From Megaleporinus macrocephalus (Eukaryota; Chordata; Actinopteri; Characiformes; Anostomidae): a stretch of 64,000 bases of DNA. Position numbers and translations under genes: made by a program. Below the pieces are notes generated by a model that ran no database searches, was not told the DNA's origin, and saw only the letters and a list, made by a program, of their open reading frames with translations. The DNA lies in the NCBI GenBank assembly GCA_021613375.1, contig CM038703.1:23486194-23550193 (forward strand), in the 5' to 3' direction. This document shows, one piece after another, positions 37,201-64,000 of the stretch (position 1 is its first letter; each line of letters starts with the position of its first letter).

Positions 37201-38434
37201 TCTGAAAATGATTTATACATTTGAATCATGTAAATTCACTGCATCACCTTTTTTTCTAAGACCCAATGTCTTAACTTTCTTTCCAAATGAAGTGTCTCTT
37301 AAGTGCTCTTATGTTATTGTATTATATATAATATAGTATTATAGTATATATTATACTATATATTATAGTGTATATTATTCTCTTTAATGCTGGAGTACAG
37401 TGTTGTGGTAAAATATCTTGTTAAGGCATGTAGCACTAAAGCAATGATGCACTAATGCTGTTAATGATTGACTGCAATTATGCAAACTCACTCTTGTACT
37501 GGGTGTGTAAGTGTGTGTGCTTAAGCTGTGCAGTGTGCTGTTACGTAAGTACGTTGTGACCACGCCTGAATACCTCACATAATGTTCAACTATACACATA
37601 CACTCACCACTACTTCTTCTCATGCCTTTTACCCATGTCCACCCTTTTTCCCTTTGACCTTGGGACATAATAGGTTTCGGTCTCTAAGGTATAACAAGCA
37701 GAGCAATGACTAGGATCTGAATTTTACTGAGGCCGATTTATTCACATTGTTTTTAAAGTTAATGACTGTATTTTAATTTATTCCTATTCACCTTCTCTGT
37801 CTCTTGTTTTCTCTCTGTCTCTTGAAATGAAAATATTTATATTAAATCAAGTGGACAGTATTTTTGGATGATATTTTATCGTTATCCTGATCAATTATGC
37901 CACATTAAGCTTTTCTGAGACAGTACTTAGAAAAACACTGAACAGCTACATATTTTATTACAGATGGAGCACAGCTAGTCCTGTTTTTTTGCCTTACTGC
38001 TGACTCTTGTACATCATTAGTCTAATATTTTACATTCATTAATATTACACTTTATATGTGTTTACATGCGCTTAATAAAAAAACTGCAGAAAATAAGATT
38101 TTGACAGTAATACATTCATAGGTGAATACATTCACCTGTTTATATGTACTTAAGTAATTAGAGTAGTGAGTAGCATTTCTGTTTTACATTCGGCCAGTAA
38201 ACTCACAGAATAAGAGGTGACATAAACGTAATGTACTTGGTTTCTCCTCTTAAATGCCTGTGAGTGAACAAACCACAGCAGGGACTAATGCAATATCTGT
38301 GCCAATACTGAGCGATTTAAAGATAATCTTTTGGAAGATGTTTTAGGTAAATTAGAATGCACAATGCAGTAAAGCAGGTGATATTTCAAAGATCTAAACT
38401 ACTCATAAACGCCCCCGGCATGTTCCTTTGTGCA

Positions 38435-38511
38435 GGAAATTTGTTTGAAAGGAGTGAAGAACTGACGTGAGGGCATTCATTTTTTCCTTCCCACACACAC
38501 TCACCTCAGAG
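38435..38511 (+). other. Possible alternative 5'UTR exon of osbpl3
   Basis: Bounded by a pyrimidine-rich acceptor (CCTTTGTGCAG) and a donor GAG|GTATGT. Nothing else supports it. Confidence 0.2.
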
Positions 38512-38564
38512 GTATGTGTTTTTTGAGTTGGAACATTTAGTGGGCTCTGTTTAAATATTTGAGT

Positions 38565-38574
38565 GTGTGTGTGT

Positions 38575-38605
<31 letters not shown>
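38565..38605. repeat. GT microsatellite
   Basis: A GT run with one interruption (GTACGT). Confidence 0.95.
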
Positions 38606-38606
<1 letters not shown>

Positions 38607-39459
38607 ATTAATGGTTTAAAAGGCATGAGAGTATTTACATCAAATCTGAACTAGACTATCTAGTTTATCTATATTAGACTGTTTTTTGTTTTAACTATGT
38701 AAGACAATGTAAGTATAGGATGAAATAACCTACAATGTCAGGACAATAATAAAGCTACATGTTTAATTTTCTGTAAGTGTACAATCTTTTTCCTGTTTGG
38801 TTAATGTGTTTAAGCTTAGCAGAAGTACTAGCATATACATAATATGGTACATGTGCAATATGCATAGTAGGATCTTGTAATAAATGTCTATTGCAATTAG
38901 GAAGCAGCATCAACTACACTTCCATCAACAGTATGATAAACCTTCATACCAAGCATCATTAACTACTTTAGAATAAAGAGAGACATTGATAGCTGACATA
39001 TGAACATCACCTGTTCCAAATTTGGGCCTACCAGATTTAGGAAATCTATTCCAGTAGCCCCAAAAACAAAATAAACTATTTTATTTTTGTACTATTATTA
39101 ATTACTATTAACACAATAAGAAGAACAGTTTAGCACTGCTTTTAAATTTGTGTGCACTGTTTATGGTGTTGAAAGAGAGAAACGAAAGAGAAAGCTTTCA
39201 AAGTTTTCAGTCATGCATGTCATTGAATGTGCAAACAACCAGTTTAGCAGACAGTGAAAGAGAAAGCTGTGGTATTCTGAACATTTCCTCCATCTGCATT
39301 TGTTTGTGTGTGGTTGGAAGTGGTTAGCTGTGTGAAAGCAGATGTAACTAACTAATTTTCTTTTTAATTTTTTCTGTCTTGTTCTCTCCCTAGTGCTAGC
39401 AGTGGTCATGGTAGTGTAGATCCCTTCCCTTTGTCTCCTCAAAGGTGATTAAATGCAGG

Positions 39460-53851
<14,392 letters not shown>

Positions 53852-56800
53852 CCAACAGGACTTTCCCTTGCACTGCACTGCCTCATCTCCACTATGACCA
53901 AATATATTTCCTCCAATAGACTGGTACTTAAACCCTGACTTTTCACTTACTTGTTTCACATAATTTTACAATTAAATCAATTTGCCAATTGTCAACACAA
54001 TTTATGGTAATTACCTCTAATTTAACCCACAAATTGTTTTTGAACAATTCAGTTGGGAGTATTGCTGTGATACCTTACAGTTATTTGTGTTTAATGCATT
54101 GAATATGATGTAAAGCAGGCTTTGCAAAGCTAAGAAAAAACTAAATCACTGAAACCTTGTACATGTTCATGTGGCAGTTTGTTCCAGCAGCTAAGAGAAA
54201 GTCACCATTGTTCTTACCATGATCAGCAGTATTATATATGTATGGTAAAAAAAATCTGTTATTACAGATAAATAGATTCACCAATCAGACTGTGAGACCG
54301 TAACTGTCATTTGAAAAAGCTGCATTTAGACTAAATTTAGTGTAAAAAAACATGAACGCCCCCAAGAAAGCAAATATTGCTAGCAACAAGCTAGCCAGCT
54401 AACATTAGTAATTTGAGTGGTAACTTTTTCAATTAAAAATAGAGAAATGGTACTTCACTGTTTTTCATTTAGCCATGTTTATAGATGGCGTCTAATACCG
54501 AACTCAGAGATCATCTATCTTACTTTCCGAATAGGAATTCCCAGTTTCAATTACCAATTCCAATTCCCAGAGGGGGTGTTTTTTTAGTTGGAGGCAGATT
54601 GTGTTGTGAAATAGGAGCAGAGCAGGAAGTGGAATGTGTGATTTTGCCCAGAGTGCAGAATGCCGTTTTAGAAGCGCTAATGTTCTCTCATGAGCCAGTC
54701 CTTTTTTCCACACTGACTATCTCTGCATTACATGAGTGCCACAGCTCACACCCAACAGTTTATGAGCTTTAGTTGGATGTAGCAATATTTGCAAGATCAA
54801 TTTTACATACCTGAGTTCATCAAGAGCAGCATCTGAATGCAGGACTTTGGGGAATACGTAATTTTTATTTTACCATTATTTAATCAGGGTTATTACACAG
54901 AAATTAAAAATCTTGTTTGCAGGTGAGCCCTGGCAAAGCGGGCAGCACTCAACAGTCAAAAGACAATTAACAAAGAAACAACAACAACAAAATTAAATCA
55001 AAATCAAATGAAACAACAAAAACATGATACAATAATTGTAAAATGTATGATTGCAACTGTGATAAAACTCTGAAAAAGAATCAGAAAAATGGAATAAAAG
55101 AAAAAGCAGTTCATTGTATACTATTCCTGCTGCGTTTAGTCTAACCTTTTTTCTGTGTTTATTAACATATTACCATTCCGTTATTACCTTGTTTACTTCT
55201 CAAAAGTTAGTGTTGCCCCTGAACCTTTGGTCTACAATGTCTGCTGTTAAAGAATGTTCTTCAATACAGTAGGCCTATACTGTACAATCATAAGGACTTG
55301 TTGCATGTGTGTTTGCGAACTAAAGCTGTTCTCTGGCTCTAAGGACGTTTTTCAGTTGCTTTATTTATATAAAAAGGGAGAACGCGTTTATCATGACCCT
55401 TAGCAGTATGGTCATTTGCAGGAAGGTCATTAATACTATGGTCATTAGCAATATGGTCATTAGTAATTCATTTTGAAACACCCAACTGCATGCAAACACG
55501 GAAAAGGTAAAGCATGATTATATATAATATATTTTAATATATTTGCAGGTTATTTTTTAGTATTTTATGCTACCTTAAATTCACATGCTGCACACTTTAT
55601 AATTCTGCATTCCTATGGAACAATCATGTTAATGGGAAGAATTAATGATAAACATGCTTTGGCATTTACAGTAGAACAGCAATAAAATACTGTAAAATTC
55701 TGTAACATGACTGATTATGAAATTACTAGAATGTATATATATATATTTGTACTATGTTAGCTGCTCACTAACATCAAGGCTCACTGTGTTTACACTGTGT
55801 TTACTAGGCTCAACAGTTAACAATTATACATACAGATGTGGCACACAATAGGGCAGCTTCAAAAGAGCGGTCCAGCAGTTAGCTAGCTAACTATAGGTTA
55901 CGGATATGACATCAGTGCTTAAAGTAGTGCTCAAAAATCAGACCATGATCATGATCAGGACAGGAGTAGCTGATGTATACACATTGTTAACTCTTATTGG
56001 TACTCTAGCCGATCTGACGTCACATACACTAATTCTAGGCAAACAGAATAAAAGAAATGCATTTTAAGAAACTCTCGACAGAAAAGACCAACAGCATTCC
56101 TTTCTTGCCAGTTTCTAGTAATACATTCTAAAAGCTGTAGATAGTAGTTAGGTAATGGAGGTCATGAAATGTGTAGACAGTGGCTTTAAGCTCTCTTTAT
56201 AGTTATATCGTCAGAAAATCATACTGTGTCAGAGTTTTTCATGATAACAGTATAATGCTATACAGACCACTGCTAACATACATTTACGATCCTATAGTAT
56301 AGTATACAGCATAATAGTATGGTCTTTTGGAACACGCCAGTCAACGTGAAGAGGGTCTTGGCGGTCTTATTAGTGCCATAGGGGTGTTATGTTCCAAACC
56401 TGATAAGAGAGGAATACCAGTTAACACCAAATACAGAACCACTATCTCCAAAGAACACTCTCTTAAGCTTATAAAACACTAGTCAGCATTCTTGCCCAGT
56501 TCTCTTCTGTTTTTGCAAGAAATTCAACTTTTCCTTCCAAACTAACATCAGCAGATATTAACTGTTTGTACGTGTAATACAAACATGTTTTTCTTATGTT
56601 TCATTTTAGTTGTATGTGTGTGACATAAATCACAATAATATGAAGTTCTAATAAAAACAGTTATACAGTTTGGTATTAAATAATGTACCAGTGCACTGGT
56701 GTAAAGAGATATTTGTGTGCATGTTTGTGTGCTGTGTGTGTAACTAGCTTTTGTTTAGGACCGAATGGATATTCTAATATTTGTGAAAACATTTAGTCAG

Positions 56801-57650
56801 ACCACACAGAATTGATTTGTCCTCTAAATAATGTAGAGTTTATTTGTACAACCTAAAAGTGTCCACTGTAAAGGATCAGAAACATTTTCATGTGAATGAT
56901 TATAACATAATGTCATCTAAAGGAAAAAAAACGTTCTACTTAGAAATTACTGTTTTCCTTCCTGTGACCTACTTAGGGTAGTAGCAGGAAGAAGGCTCTT
57001 AGCTTCTCGGTAACAGAACTCTGAGTGGTCTTTCTGTAGTGCCAGTGAAACAAACCACTTCATGAACAGCTACAATAAAGTGTAATGGCTTGTTTTTTCT
57101 AAAACATATACACAGAGCTAATCCCTAAACTACTCTTTTCTGCTCTCTGATTACACATATTCTGACAAAACATCATTAAATGTCAGCCACACTGTGGCTT
57201 CAGTGTTAACTGATTCACTAGCTGTTTTTTAGTTGTATTTGCATGGCAGCAGAAGTTTAACACAACCACAGCTTCCTCTTTACTGACAACTTCCCTCTAA
57301 ATCGTAAGGGACTTTTTGGTGACAGGAGTGTCCACATCCACATACATTAGATTAACATACGTCCATTCATTAGGGTTGTATGTGTAGTAGAAGTAGTGTG
57401 TAGTTTTAAATGTAGCTAAATCTGTATTCAGACTGCAGGCATTGTTTCTCAAATCAGATCTCTTGAGACAACTTTTTACACTGTTGTTTGCAAGTAATCA
57501 AATTGGATTTGTGGTCCAGATATCACCAACCATGGGTGGCTGTGGTTATGGCGTTGGTATCGAAAACTATATAGCAGAATTCTGGAATTTGACATTATTA
57601 TAGTTTGTCATGTTGCAAGTGGCGCAGAACCTACCTCCAAATGTGATTAA
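53852..57650. other. osbpl3 3'UTR and intergenic DNA
   Basis: Several AATAAA hexamers occur (55093, 55681, 56650, 57074), so the poly(A) site cannot be chosen. An open frame at 54485-54772 has no recognised domain. Nothing else was identified. Confidence 0.5.
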
Positions 57651-58512
57651 TGTTACAGTGCCAAAAGTATTTGCTTGTCTGACCTCACAGTGACATTGCA
57701 TATCTATAGGGTTAAATATAATGTCAGCCCACTGCTATAATGCAGCTATAATGGCTTCAAATCTTCTGGGAAGGCTTTCCACATAGTTTAGGACTGTGTT
57801 TATAGGAATTCTTGACCATTCTTCCAGAAATGCATTCGTGAGGTCAGTCACTGATGTTGAACCAGAAGGCCTGGCTTGCAGTCTCCATTTTAATTAATCC
57901 CAAAGGTGTTCTATTGGATTGAGGTCAGGACTCTGTGCATGCCAGTCAAGTTCTTCTACACCAAACTCACTCATCTGTCCAATCATGTCTTTATGAATCT
58001 TTCTTTGTGCACTAGTACACAGCCATGTTGGAACAGGAAGGGGCCGTCCCCAAAGTTGGAAGCATGAAATTGTCCAAAACATAAGAGCTCCTTTCACTGG
58101 AACAAACAGCCGAGCCCAACTCCTGAAAAACACTATATTCCCCCTTCACCAAACTTTACACTTGGCATAATGCAGTCAGACAAGTACTGTTCTACTGGCA
58201 ACCACCAAACCCAGACTCGACCATCGGATTTCCAGACGGAGAAGCGTGATTCGTCACTCCAGAGAACACCCTCTAGAGCCCATTGCATTGCCCTTGTTGA
58301 TGTAAGGCTTGGATACAGCTTCTCGACCATGGAAACCTATTCCTTGAAGCTCTCTACCCACTTTTCTTAAGCTGATCTGAAGGCCACATGAAGTTTGTAG
58401 TCTCCATGCCTAGGTGCTTGGTTTTGTACACATGTGGCCATGGAATTAATTGTAAAACCTGATTTCAATAATTTGAATGGGTGATTGAATATTTTTGCCA
58501 ATATAGTGTAGA
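57650..58512 (-). mobile_element. Tc1-like transposon relic upstream of gsdme
   Basis: On the minus strand, pieces encode GVLWSDESRFSVWKSDGRVW, SDCIMPSVKFGEGGI, LFVPVKGALM and GVEELDWHAQSPDLNPIEHL, that is the DDE core and the SPDLNPIEHLW motif of Tc1 transposases. The ends 'cagtgccaaaagtatttgct' and 'gaatatttttgccaatatag' are inverted-repeat-like. Deletions and frame breaks make it inactive. Confidence 0.85.
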
Positions 58513-58849
58513 TGTAGATTTAATGTTTGTTTTTTGGATGGTTGTTTTTTTATATGCTACCCACAGTATCACATTCCACATGGTTTACATTGCTATTTTT
58601 ACATTGTGTGTTGTATCCTTATCATGATAGAGAGACCACTGAATCACTTATGCTTGCTTTACATTTTTTTAATGAATTAGTTTCTTGTGTACTGAAGAAT
58701 CTACCCAGCTTCACAGAGCAGGGCACAAATAATGTTTTTGTGCTCTCTGTTCCCGCAAAACAGTTTTGTTCTAGAAGCTGGAGGGCTAAGTCACAGAACT
58801 AGTCAGCACATGATTCCTTTCATATGATTCTGATTAAGAACCAAAAAAT

Positions 58850-58977
58850 AAAAGAGGGAAAAACAAGTGCGCGAGCAGCGGTAGGTTCCCGCCCCCGCGT
58901 CTCAGCTGGCCAATGGCTGAAGAGAGAATGTATTCGTTTGACAGACAGCTCTGACGTTGTGTGTGGAGCTCCGAGGG
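58850..58977 (+). promoter_or_regulatory. gsdme: Putative gsdme promoter
   Basis: The region holds a GC box ('cccgcccccgcg'), a CCAAT box ('ggccaatggc') and a short CpG-rich stretch, with no TATA box. It lies just upstream of a donor-like GAGG|GTGAGT (58977) and of the 5'UTR exon ending at 59196. Confidence 0.55.
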
Positions 58978-59196
58978 TGAGTGGACTGCTCTTTAGTAAC
59001 GTACACGCAGATTCTCCGTCATTTGATAACTCAACTGAGTGATATTGATCAACAAACGAAAACCATTTTCCCTACCAAAGAAAGTAGCGGTTTCAGACTC
59101 GGCGAGGTTCTTCTGTTACGTTTTGTGAGACCAACTGACTGAAGCGGTTAGTCCTCATTAATTGCCCCACTATCAGCATCTGAGCAGCACATCAAG
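58930..59196 (+). other. gsdme: gsdme 5'UTR exon 1 (start approximate)
   Basis: The exon ends at TCAAG|GTAACT. An earlier donor GAGG|GTGAGT at 58977 could give a shorter version. Non-coding. Confidence 0.45.
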
Positions 59197-59502
59197 GTAA
59201 CTGGACTAAATAATCCTAAACTTTAAACAGAGAGTATTAACTAGTTACATTTAAAGTTTTATGTACTCACACTGTATATTGGTGGATTTATGCTTTTCTT
59301 TGTACTTCTCAAGTCTTGTAATACATGTGACCTGTTAGTAGCAGAAGTGCGTAATATTTGTGAGGAGAGAAATCTACTTTTCAGTCACTTATCTTGAAGT
59401 CTTTTCCCCTTTTTTATATGTTACATGTAATTCTGCATTGCATCTTGACTTATTTTGCCGTTACCCACACTTCTCATTTCGAGGTTTATCATTTTGTTTC
59501 AG

Positions 59503-59636
59503 ACAAAAAGTTTCTCAAAGCGAGAAAACACACGAATGAACTACAGTTCCCTTTTAGATAGATTAGGTGTGCTGAGAAGTGCAGCTGCAGTTCTGTGAGG
59601 AAATTAAGAGCTTTGTGAAGTGAAACAACGTAACAG
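59503..59636 (+). other. gsdme: gsdme 5'UTR exon 2, contains a 20-codon upstream ORF
   Basis: The acceptor is TTTTGTTTCAG and the donor AACAG|GTAACC; length 134 nt. An upstream frame starts at ATG 59536 and ends at TGA 59598 (MNYSSLLDRLGVLRSAAAVL). Splicing to 60797 would leave it as a complete upstream ORF. The call rests on splice signals only. Confidence 0.45.
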
Positions 59637-60796
59637 GTAACCTGGACACATTTGGGAATCTTAAGTTAACAGAAAAGTACGAGGCTTCATAATCGTTACG
59701 CAATAACTGCTGAAGCATTCAAGGTGGAACGGGAAAATTCAACCAAGAAACCAGCGAGTAAGACTTCAGCTTTATCCAGAAACCCTCCAAACACAGTTAC
59801 GTTCCATTACATCTACGAAGACCTCAGTGGAATCTTGTAAAGTTGCCAACAGCTAGTTATAACGCCATAAAACAACATTGGTTAGTTACTTTGTGACAAC
59901 GTTGTAACAACTTTGTTCAGACAACTTCAAGTATCTACTTTTAAAGGACCACATAGCTGTGACGTTAGCTCATTATCCCCAACTGAACTCAAGCAGCCTC
60001 ATATATGACTAGAGGTATATTAGAAAACTGTTTTTATATTTTTGTTGCAGCTGCAAAATGATGTGTAGGATATTGCACCAACATTAGGCTGCCTTTTCCA
60101 TCGTGGGGCACCCTGTAAAATCTACTTATTTACATACACCTGCTAGATATCATATTTCATTCAGGTGCTCCTGGAGACATCTAAATGGCAACGCAACAGA
60201 TTGCTGGTTATTGCTGAAAATGTGTATCTAATCAGTAGGCAGCTTACACTTTATATAACATAAACTTTTGAGGGCACATGGGATCAATCAGAATTTGCCC
60301 AGACATAGAGGATTAGGTAACACTGCCAACACTCAGTTTCTGATTCATCCTGACTAGATCACTGTTAGGCTAGATTTGTAGGGCATATGTTTCATACCCA
60401 TCAAAGAATCTGACCCACGTCATCTGCTATAACCCTTCTGCTTTTTTTCTGTACTTGTATGCTTTTATTCCCTCTTTCATAGAAATAGTGGCTCAATATA
60501 ATTTGTTTAGTTAAATTAGCAAGTTTGAATGAGTGCATTTGCGTTTCTGGGTGCACATTGGTTTCTCAGACAAGCGACTTTACTCCAAGTGAGGTGGATT
60601 AGCTGCCAGTGACATAGCTGTTTCAAGATTCATGTTTTGTTATAAATGAACGAAGAGAAGCATTGGAAATATTATTTAATTACTTAATGACATTATGAAA
60701 TGGTGCGAACTGTTGTAATTGCTTGTAATCAATGTGTAAACACAATAGAATAAGTCATCTACGTACCTCACAAATAAACTTTGTGTGTTTGGATAG

Positions 60797-63424
60797 ATGT
60801 TTGGAAAGGCCACACACTGGCTGGTTCACCAGATTGATCAAGATGGAGTTCTGATTGCTGTGTCTCGTGTAAACGATTCAAAGAAATTGAGTCCGTTGGG
60901 TGTTGTTTTGAAGCGACCTGCAGTGTGGTTCTGGCAGAAGACTAAATACAGTCCCACAGCTTTCACACTTAATGACCTGCTACAAGGGGAAGGCATTCAA
61001 CCAGGTACCTACACACATACATACTAATCCACTGTAGTATCCCAGAATTTCAGTTGGAATGTAGCATGCTGTCTAAAAGATTTATAGGATTGAAATAATC
61101 CAATACCCCAATTCCTAGAAATATCCCAAGTGTTTTCCATTAGACAGCATTAAACCTGTCAGTTCCATCAGATAGACGAGGTCACTGTTGCTCTTGACAT
61201 TTATGGATAAATACTACTTATTCATCATATTTAAGGTACCCAAGATGTACCCTTAATCATTGAATTCAGGTTCATTCAGGTTTATTAATTTCACCTAGCC
61301 ATACAGTCCCTTTATAAATATTTATAAAGGAATAGGCCATTCTAAAGATCTCACTAAATTCAAACATAGTATTTGTAATACGATGCCACTGTTGCAAGTC
61401 AGTTCATGAAAATTCTTCCCTCTTCCCCATTTCATGATTAAGTGTGATTGGTAATATTGAAAAGTACGAACGATTCAGAATCATAGCAGCTCATCCACAA
61501 AGTGGCAGACCACGTAAAATGCAGAGTCGACAAGTGCTGAGGGGCATAATGCGTAAAAGTCGCCAAAACTGGCATTAACATAAGCACATGGTTTTTGGGG
61601 GCTAATTCTGATAAAGGGAAATCTTAATGCTTTGGACATTTTGGACAATTGTAGGCTTCCACCTTTGTGGGAACATATTGGAGAAGGTTTTTTTCAGTTT
61701 CAGCACAACTGTGTACCAGTGCACAAAGCAAGTTCCATAAAGGCTGGTTGGGCGAGTTTGGTAGAACTTGACAAGCCCTCACAGAGCCCTGACCTTAACC
61801 CCATAGAAAACCTTGGGAATGAGGCCCTCTCGTCCAACATAAGCGTCTGACCTCACAAATGTTCTTTTGGGCAAAAGGGCTAAAATTCCCACAGATACAC
61901 TTCAAGATCTTGTACGAAGCCTTCCCAGAAGAGTGGAAGCTGTTATAGCTGCAAAGTTGTCATAAAAGCCCCTGTAGATGTAATGTGTAGCTGTCTTAGT
62001 ACTTTTGTACACAAAGTGTATGTGTATTCGGACACAGTCCACAAGTGAATGCACTGACACTCTCATTTATCAGTGGGAATAATTTGGTGAATATTGTTTT
62101 GCATGTTTATATCTAACAGAGCTGGAAGAAACTGAATTCCTGAAGTACGAAGCAAAACATGAAGGTGTTTGTGGTGGATCAGTGGAGGCAGGAATAGTAG
62201 GGTTTAAGTTGAAAGCAAAAGGACAGGGAGCGTCCAAGCTTTCCTCATCTCTTGGGATGCTTGGCAAAGAAAACGTGAATTTGCAAAAGCTTCTACAGGA
62301 CTCGGACAGCAGGTAAGGAAAAAAAAAACCATAATGTGTCTAGTTTGTTTTTCCAAATACATAGCAGAAACGCACTACTTGTTGTATTATATTGCAAAAG
62401 TCTTTCTTTTCAGTGGACCATAACGAGTTGGACAGATTATCATGATAATAAATAATGTTTAATCATGTGTGGCAGTCTATTGGTGATCCAAACCTGTAGT
62501 ACAACAACTTTTAGTTCCTGCGTGTTTCAGGGCATGTCAGTCTGGTCTTTAGTAAGAGAAATGAATGGTTAGTTTTTGCTGCTAAATAATTCCACAGTTA
62601 TGTATGGCTGTGTCATTGGCTAGCTGCAAGTTATAAAGCCATTAAGTGAGTTTTGAGACATTTGGCTGGATCTAGCGGTTAAGATGCTTTTCATTGTGCT
62701 TCACAGATGATGTAGTGTTCTTTGGATCATGAGCAGCTTGTTTTTTCTCCAGAGAGTCAGGTCATTGCTACAAATTTTCTTTCTGTAATCTGTCCATTAC
62801 TAGGCCCTAGAGCACTAAATGTGTTTTGTGTAGTTCTTACAAACTGTAATCTGGGTAATCCATCTATTGTGGTAAACCATTTTAGGTTACACTGGTAACC
62901 TCAGATATGAATATCCTATTCTTGATGAGTTTGAGAGAAAAATGCATACTGGAAAGCAGAAAGAGGATAACAACATATGGGAGTGTGCATGGCTTAGCTT
63001 GTGTGAGTGTCTCTAAAATGGGAGCTAAGCCTTACGAGGTTTACTCAAAAACCCTCTTAGTAAACAGTGTAAGTTAGTCATTTTTTAACATTAAGTGTAC
63101 TAAAGGGTACAAATCCCAAAAGACCGAATTATATCAATTACATTATCAATTGCTAACATACTGCTCTGTGTTCTGGACTTACTATTAAACATACTAAGAT
63201 TTTGTAGTGATTGTCAGTTTGTAATGGTTGTGTGGTTTCTGGCCTATAGGAAGGTGAACCTTGAGCACCAACTCATTAAGCAGACAAGGAGTAGAACTCA
63301 ACAGGCTTATGCATTAGTGATTGAACGCATCTTCACTACCTGCGATTGCACCATTGAATACAATGGTGTGAAAGAGGGCAGCTGCAGCACTATACTAAAA
63401 ACCCTTGGAATCTGGCCTGCAGAG
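60797..63424 (+). CDS. gsdme: gsdme: gasdermin E, first three coding exons (partial, continues past window)
   Basis: This is a pore-forming effector of pyroptosis. In this family the N-terminal domain forms membrane pores after caspase or granzyme cleavage of the linker. Exons, phase-consistent: 60797-61004, 62120-62312 and 63250-63424, giving 192 residues. The start exon begins exactly at the ATG after TTTGGATAG and reads MFGKATHWLVHQIDQDGVLI, AVSRVNDSKKLSPLGVVL and FWQKTKYSPTAFTLNDLLQG. Exon 2 includes ETEFLKYEAKHEGV and KENVNLQKLLQDSDSR. Exon 3 includes QQAYALVIERIFTTCDCTIE and ends at TGGCCTGCAGAG|GTATGT. The MF-KAT start and VSRVNDS fit gasdermin E better than pejvakin. The cleavage linker and C-terminal domain lie outside the window. 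Which teleost paralogue (a or b) it is cannot be told. Confidence 0.92.
61440..62045 (+). mobile_element. Tc1-like relic inside gsdme intron
   Basis: A frame with MDILDNCRLPPLWEHIGEGF, FQFQHNCVPVHKASSIKAGW and KPSQSPDLNPIENLGNEAL is the second half of a Tc1 transposase core on the + strand. The N-terminal part (around 61480-61560, 'aagtggcagaccacgtaaaa') is fragmentary. Related to the relic at 57.7-58.5 kb. Confidence 0.8.
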
Positions 63425-64000
63425 GTATGTCTTTGAGGGTTGAATATCATATATAATATAGACCACACGTTACCCACCACTTCTGGTCCTGAGGAATTCC
63501 CTACCCCAAGGTATTTTGTGTGTTAAGCTAATTAACAAGACCTTCTTGAGACACAACCAGACCGGACTAGTATTGCTAAGGTACCTCAGTCTGCTAAGAA
63601 AGCCTTACTCAATCCCATTTTCATGCACTTATATTGTTTTACAAGCTAGACAGTTTTACAAACTAGACAGTTTTACAAGCTAGACAGTTTTACAGCGCTT
63701 TACACTGTTTACATATGTGTGTTCATGTGAGTTCATCTACAAGAAAATATCATGCTCGGATAAATTAGGGTTCACAATATTTATTTTCAGTATATTATTT
63801 GTGGGAATACTCATCATGCATACATTCTACTGCTGCTACTTTGTGCATGATTAACAAGCCTTTGTGACCTTTCCACCAAACCAATGTGCCTCTTATCATC
63901 CATATAGCTTCATTTCATTCAGGGGCACTAGACTATAATAGACTATAATAATGCTACAGAGAGAGAGAGAAATAAAGAAAATAGAGTGTGCTAGAGAGAA
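63425..64000 (+). other. gsdme: gsdme intron 3 (partial)
   Basis: It starts at donor GAG|GTATGT. No further exon is seen before the window ends. A short GA repeat lies at 63960-63972. Confidence 0.6.
63640..63700. repeat. 17-bp tandem repeat, three units
   Basis: 'ttttacaagctagacag' repeats three times with one variant (aaacta), then decays. Confidence 0.85.

Larger units (their letters stand above)
34284..39393 (+). other. osbpl3: osbpl3 intron 1
   Basis: This 5.1-kb intron holds a dispersed repeat at 35860-36015, an AT palindromic stretch at 37320-37375 and a GT microsatellite at 38565-38605. A minus-strand open frame at 34886-35290 (134 codons, starting MSNPLLAFWIFTVYNIS) has no recognised domain or splice support. 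A possible alternative 5'UTR exon lies at 38435-38511 (acceptor TTTGTGCAG, donor CAGAG|GTATGT). Confidence 0.5.

Noticed and set aside
58824..59042. Short + frame over the gsdme promoter and first exon
   Set aside because: It overlaps CpG-rich promoter sequence and lacks any gasdermin similarity or phase match to the exon at 60797.

Overview
The window is vertebrate nuclear DNA, almost certainly from a teleost fish. It has long introns with GT-AG (and one GC-AG) splice sites, many fish-type transposons (Tc1/mariner, hAT with a BED finger, L2/CR1-lineage LINEs, IS630-like elements) and dense microsatellites. Two conserved genes sit head-to-tail on the + strand in the right half. Exon coordinates were read by eye from splice signals, reading-frame phase and family similarity.

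Right half (about 33.9-64 kb). osbpl3 (oxysterol-binding protein-like 3/ORP3) runs from a GC-box/CCAAT promoter near 34.0 kb, through a 5'UTR exon ending at 34283, to a stop at 53851. I resolve 21 in-frame coding exons (817 residues) with a PH domain, an FFAT motif (EFFDAEE) and the OSBP signature (EQVSHHPP). About 5 kb downstream lies the 5' half of gsdme (gasdermin E): promoter about 58.85-58.98 kb, two 5'UTR exons, then three coding exons (192 residues of the N-terminal domain) before the window ends. The order osbpl3 then gsdme on one strand matches the human 7p15 neighbourhood as I know it. Lipid-transfer protein and pore-forming gasdermin are neighbours by ancestry; nothing shows joint function.

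Left half (1-34 kb) is repeat-rich. Five decayed IS630-like elements lie at 1.7-7.3 and 18.2-21.4 kb. Some carry an internal 25-bp minisatellite that has grown from about 3 to about 37 and about 52 units. Between them, at 9.5-18 kb, is the most unusual item: a candidate, unrecognised multi-exon gene made of many small phase 1-1 exons. Most encode short acidic Leu/Glu-rich segments ending at CTGG|GT(A/G)AGT donors, and a Lys/Arg-rich last exon follows. The exons lie in roughly 1.2-kb tandem duplications, some decayed, split by a minus-strand LINE (about 12.46-15.83 kb). A second LINE (23.88-27.31 kb, +) has a 51-bp monomer array at its 5' end. A hAT element (27720-30188, -) is bounded by a perfect 8-bp target duplication. 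A truncated Tc1 element (30.76-31.68 kb, -) abuts a 30-bp minisatellite.

No tRNA, rRNA, CRISPR or prokaryotic operon structure was seen. The best candidate for something undescribed is the phase 1-1 exon array at 10.6-18 kb. Expression data are needed to tell a young, fast-evolving gene from a decaying one.
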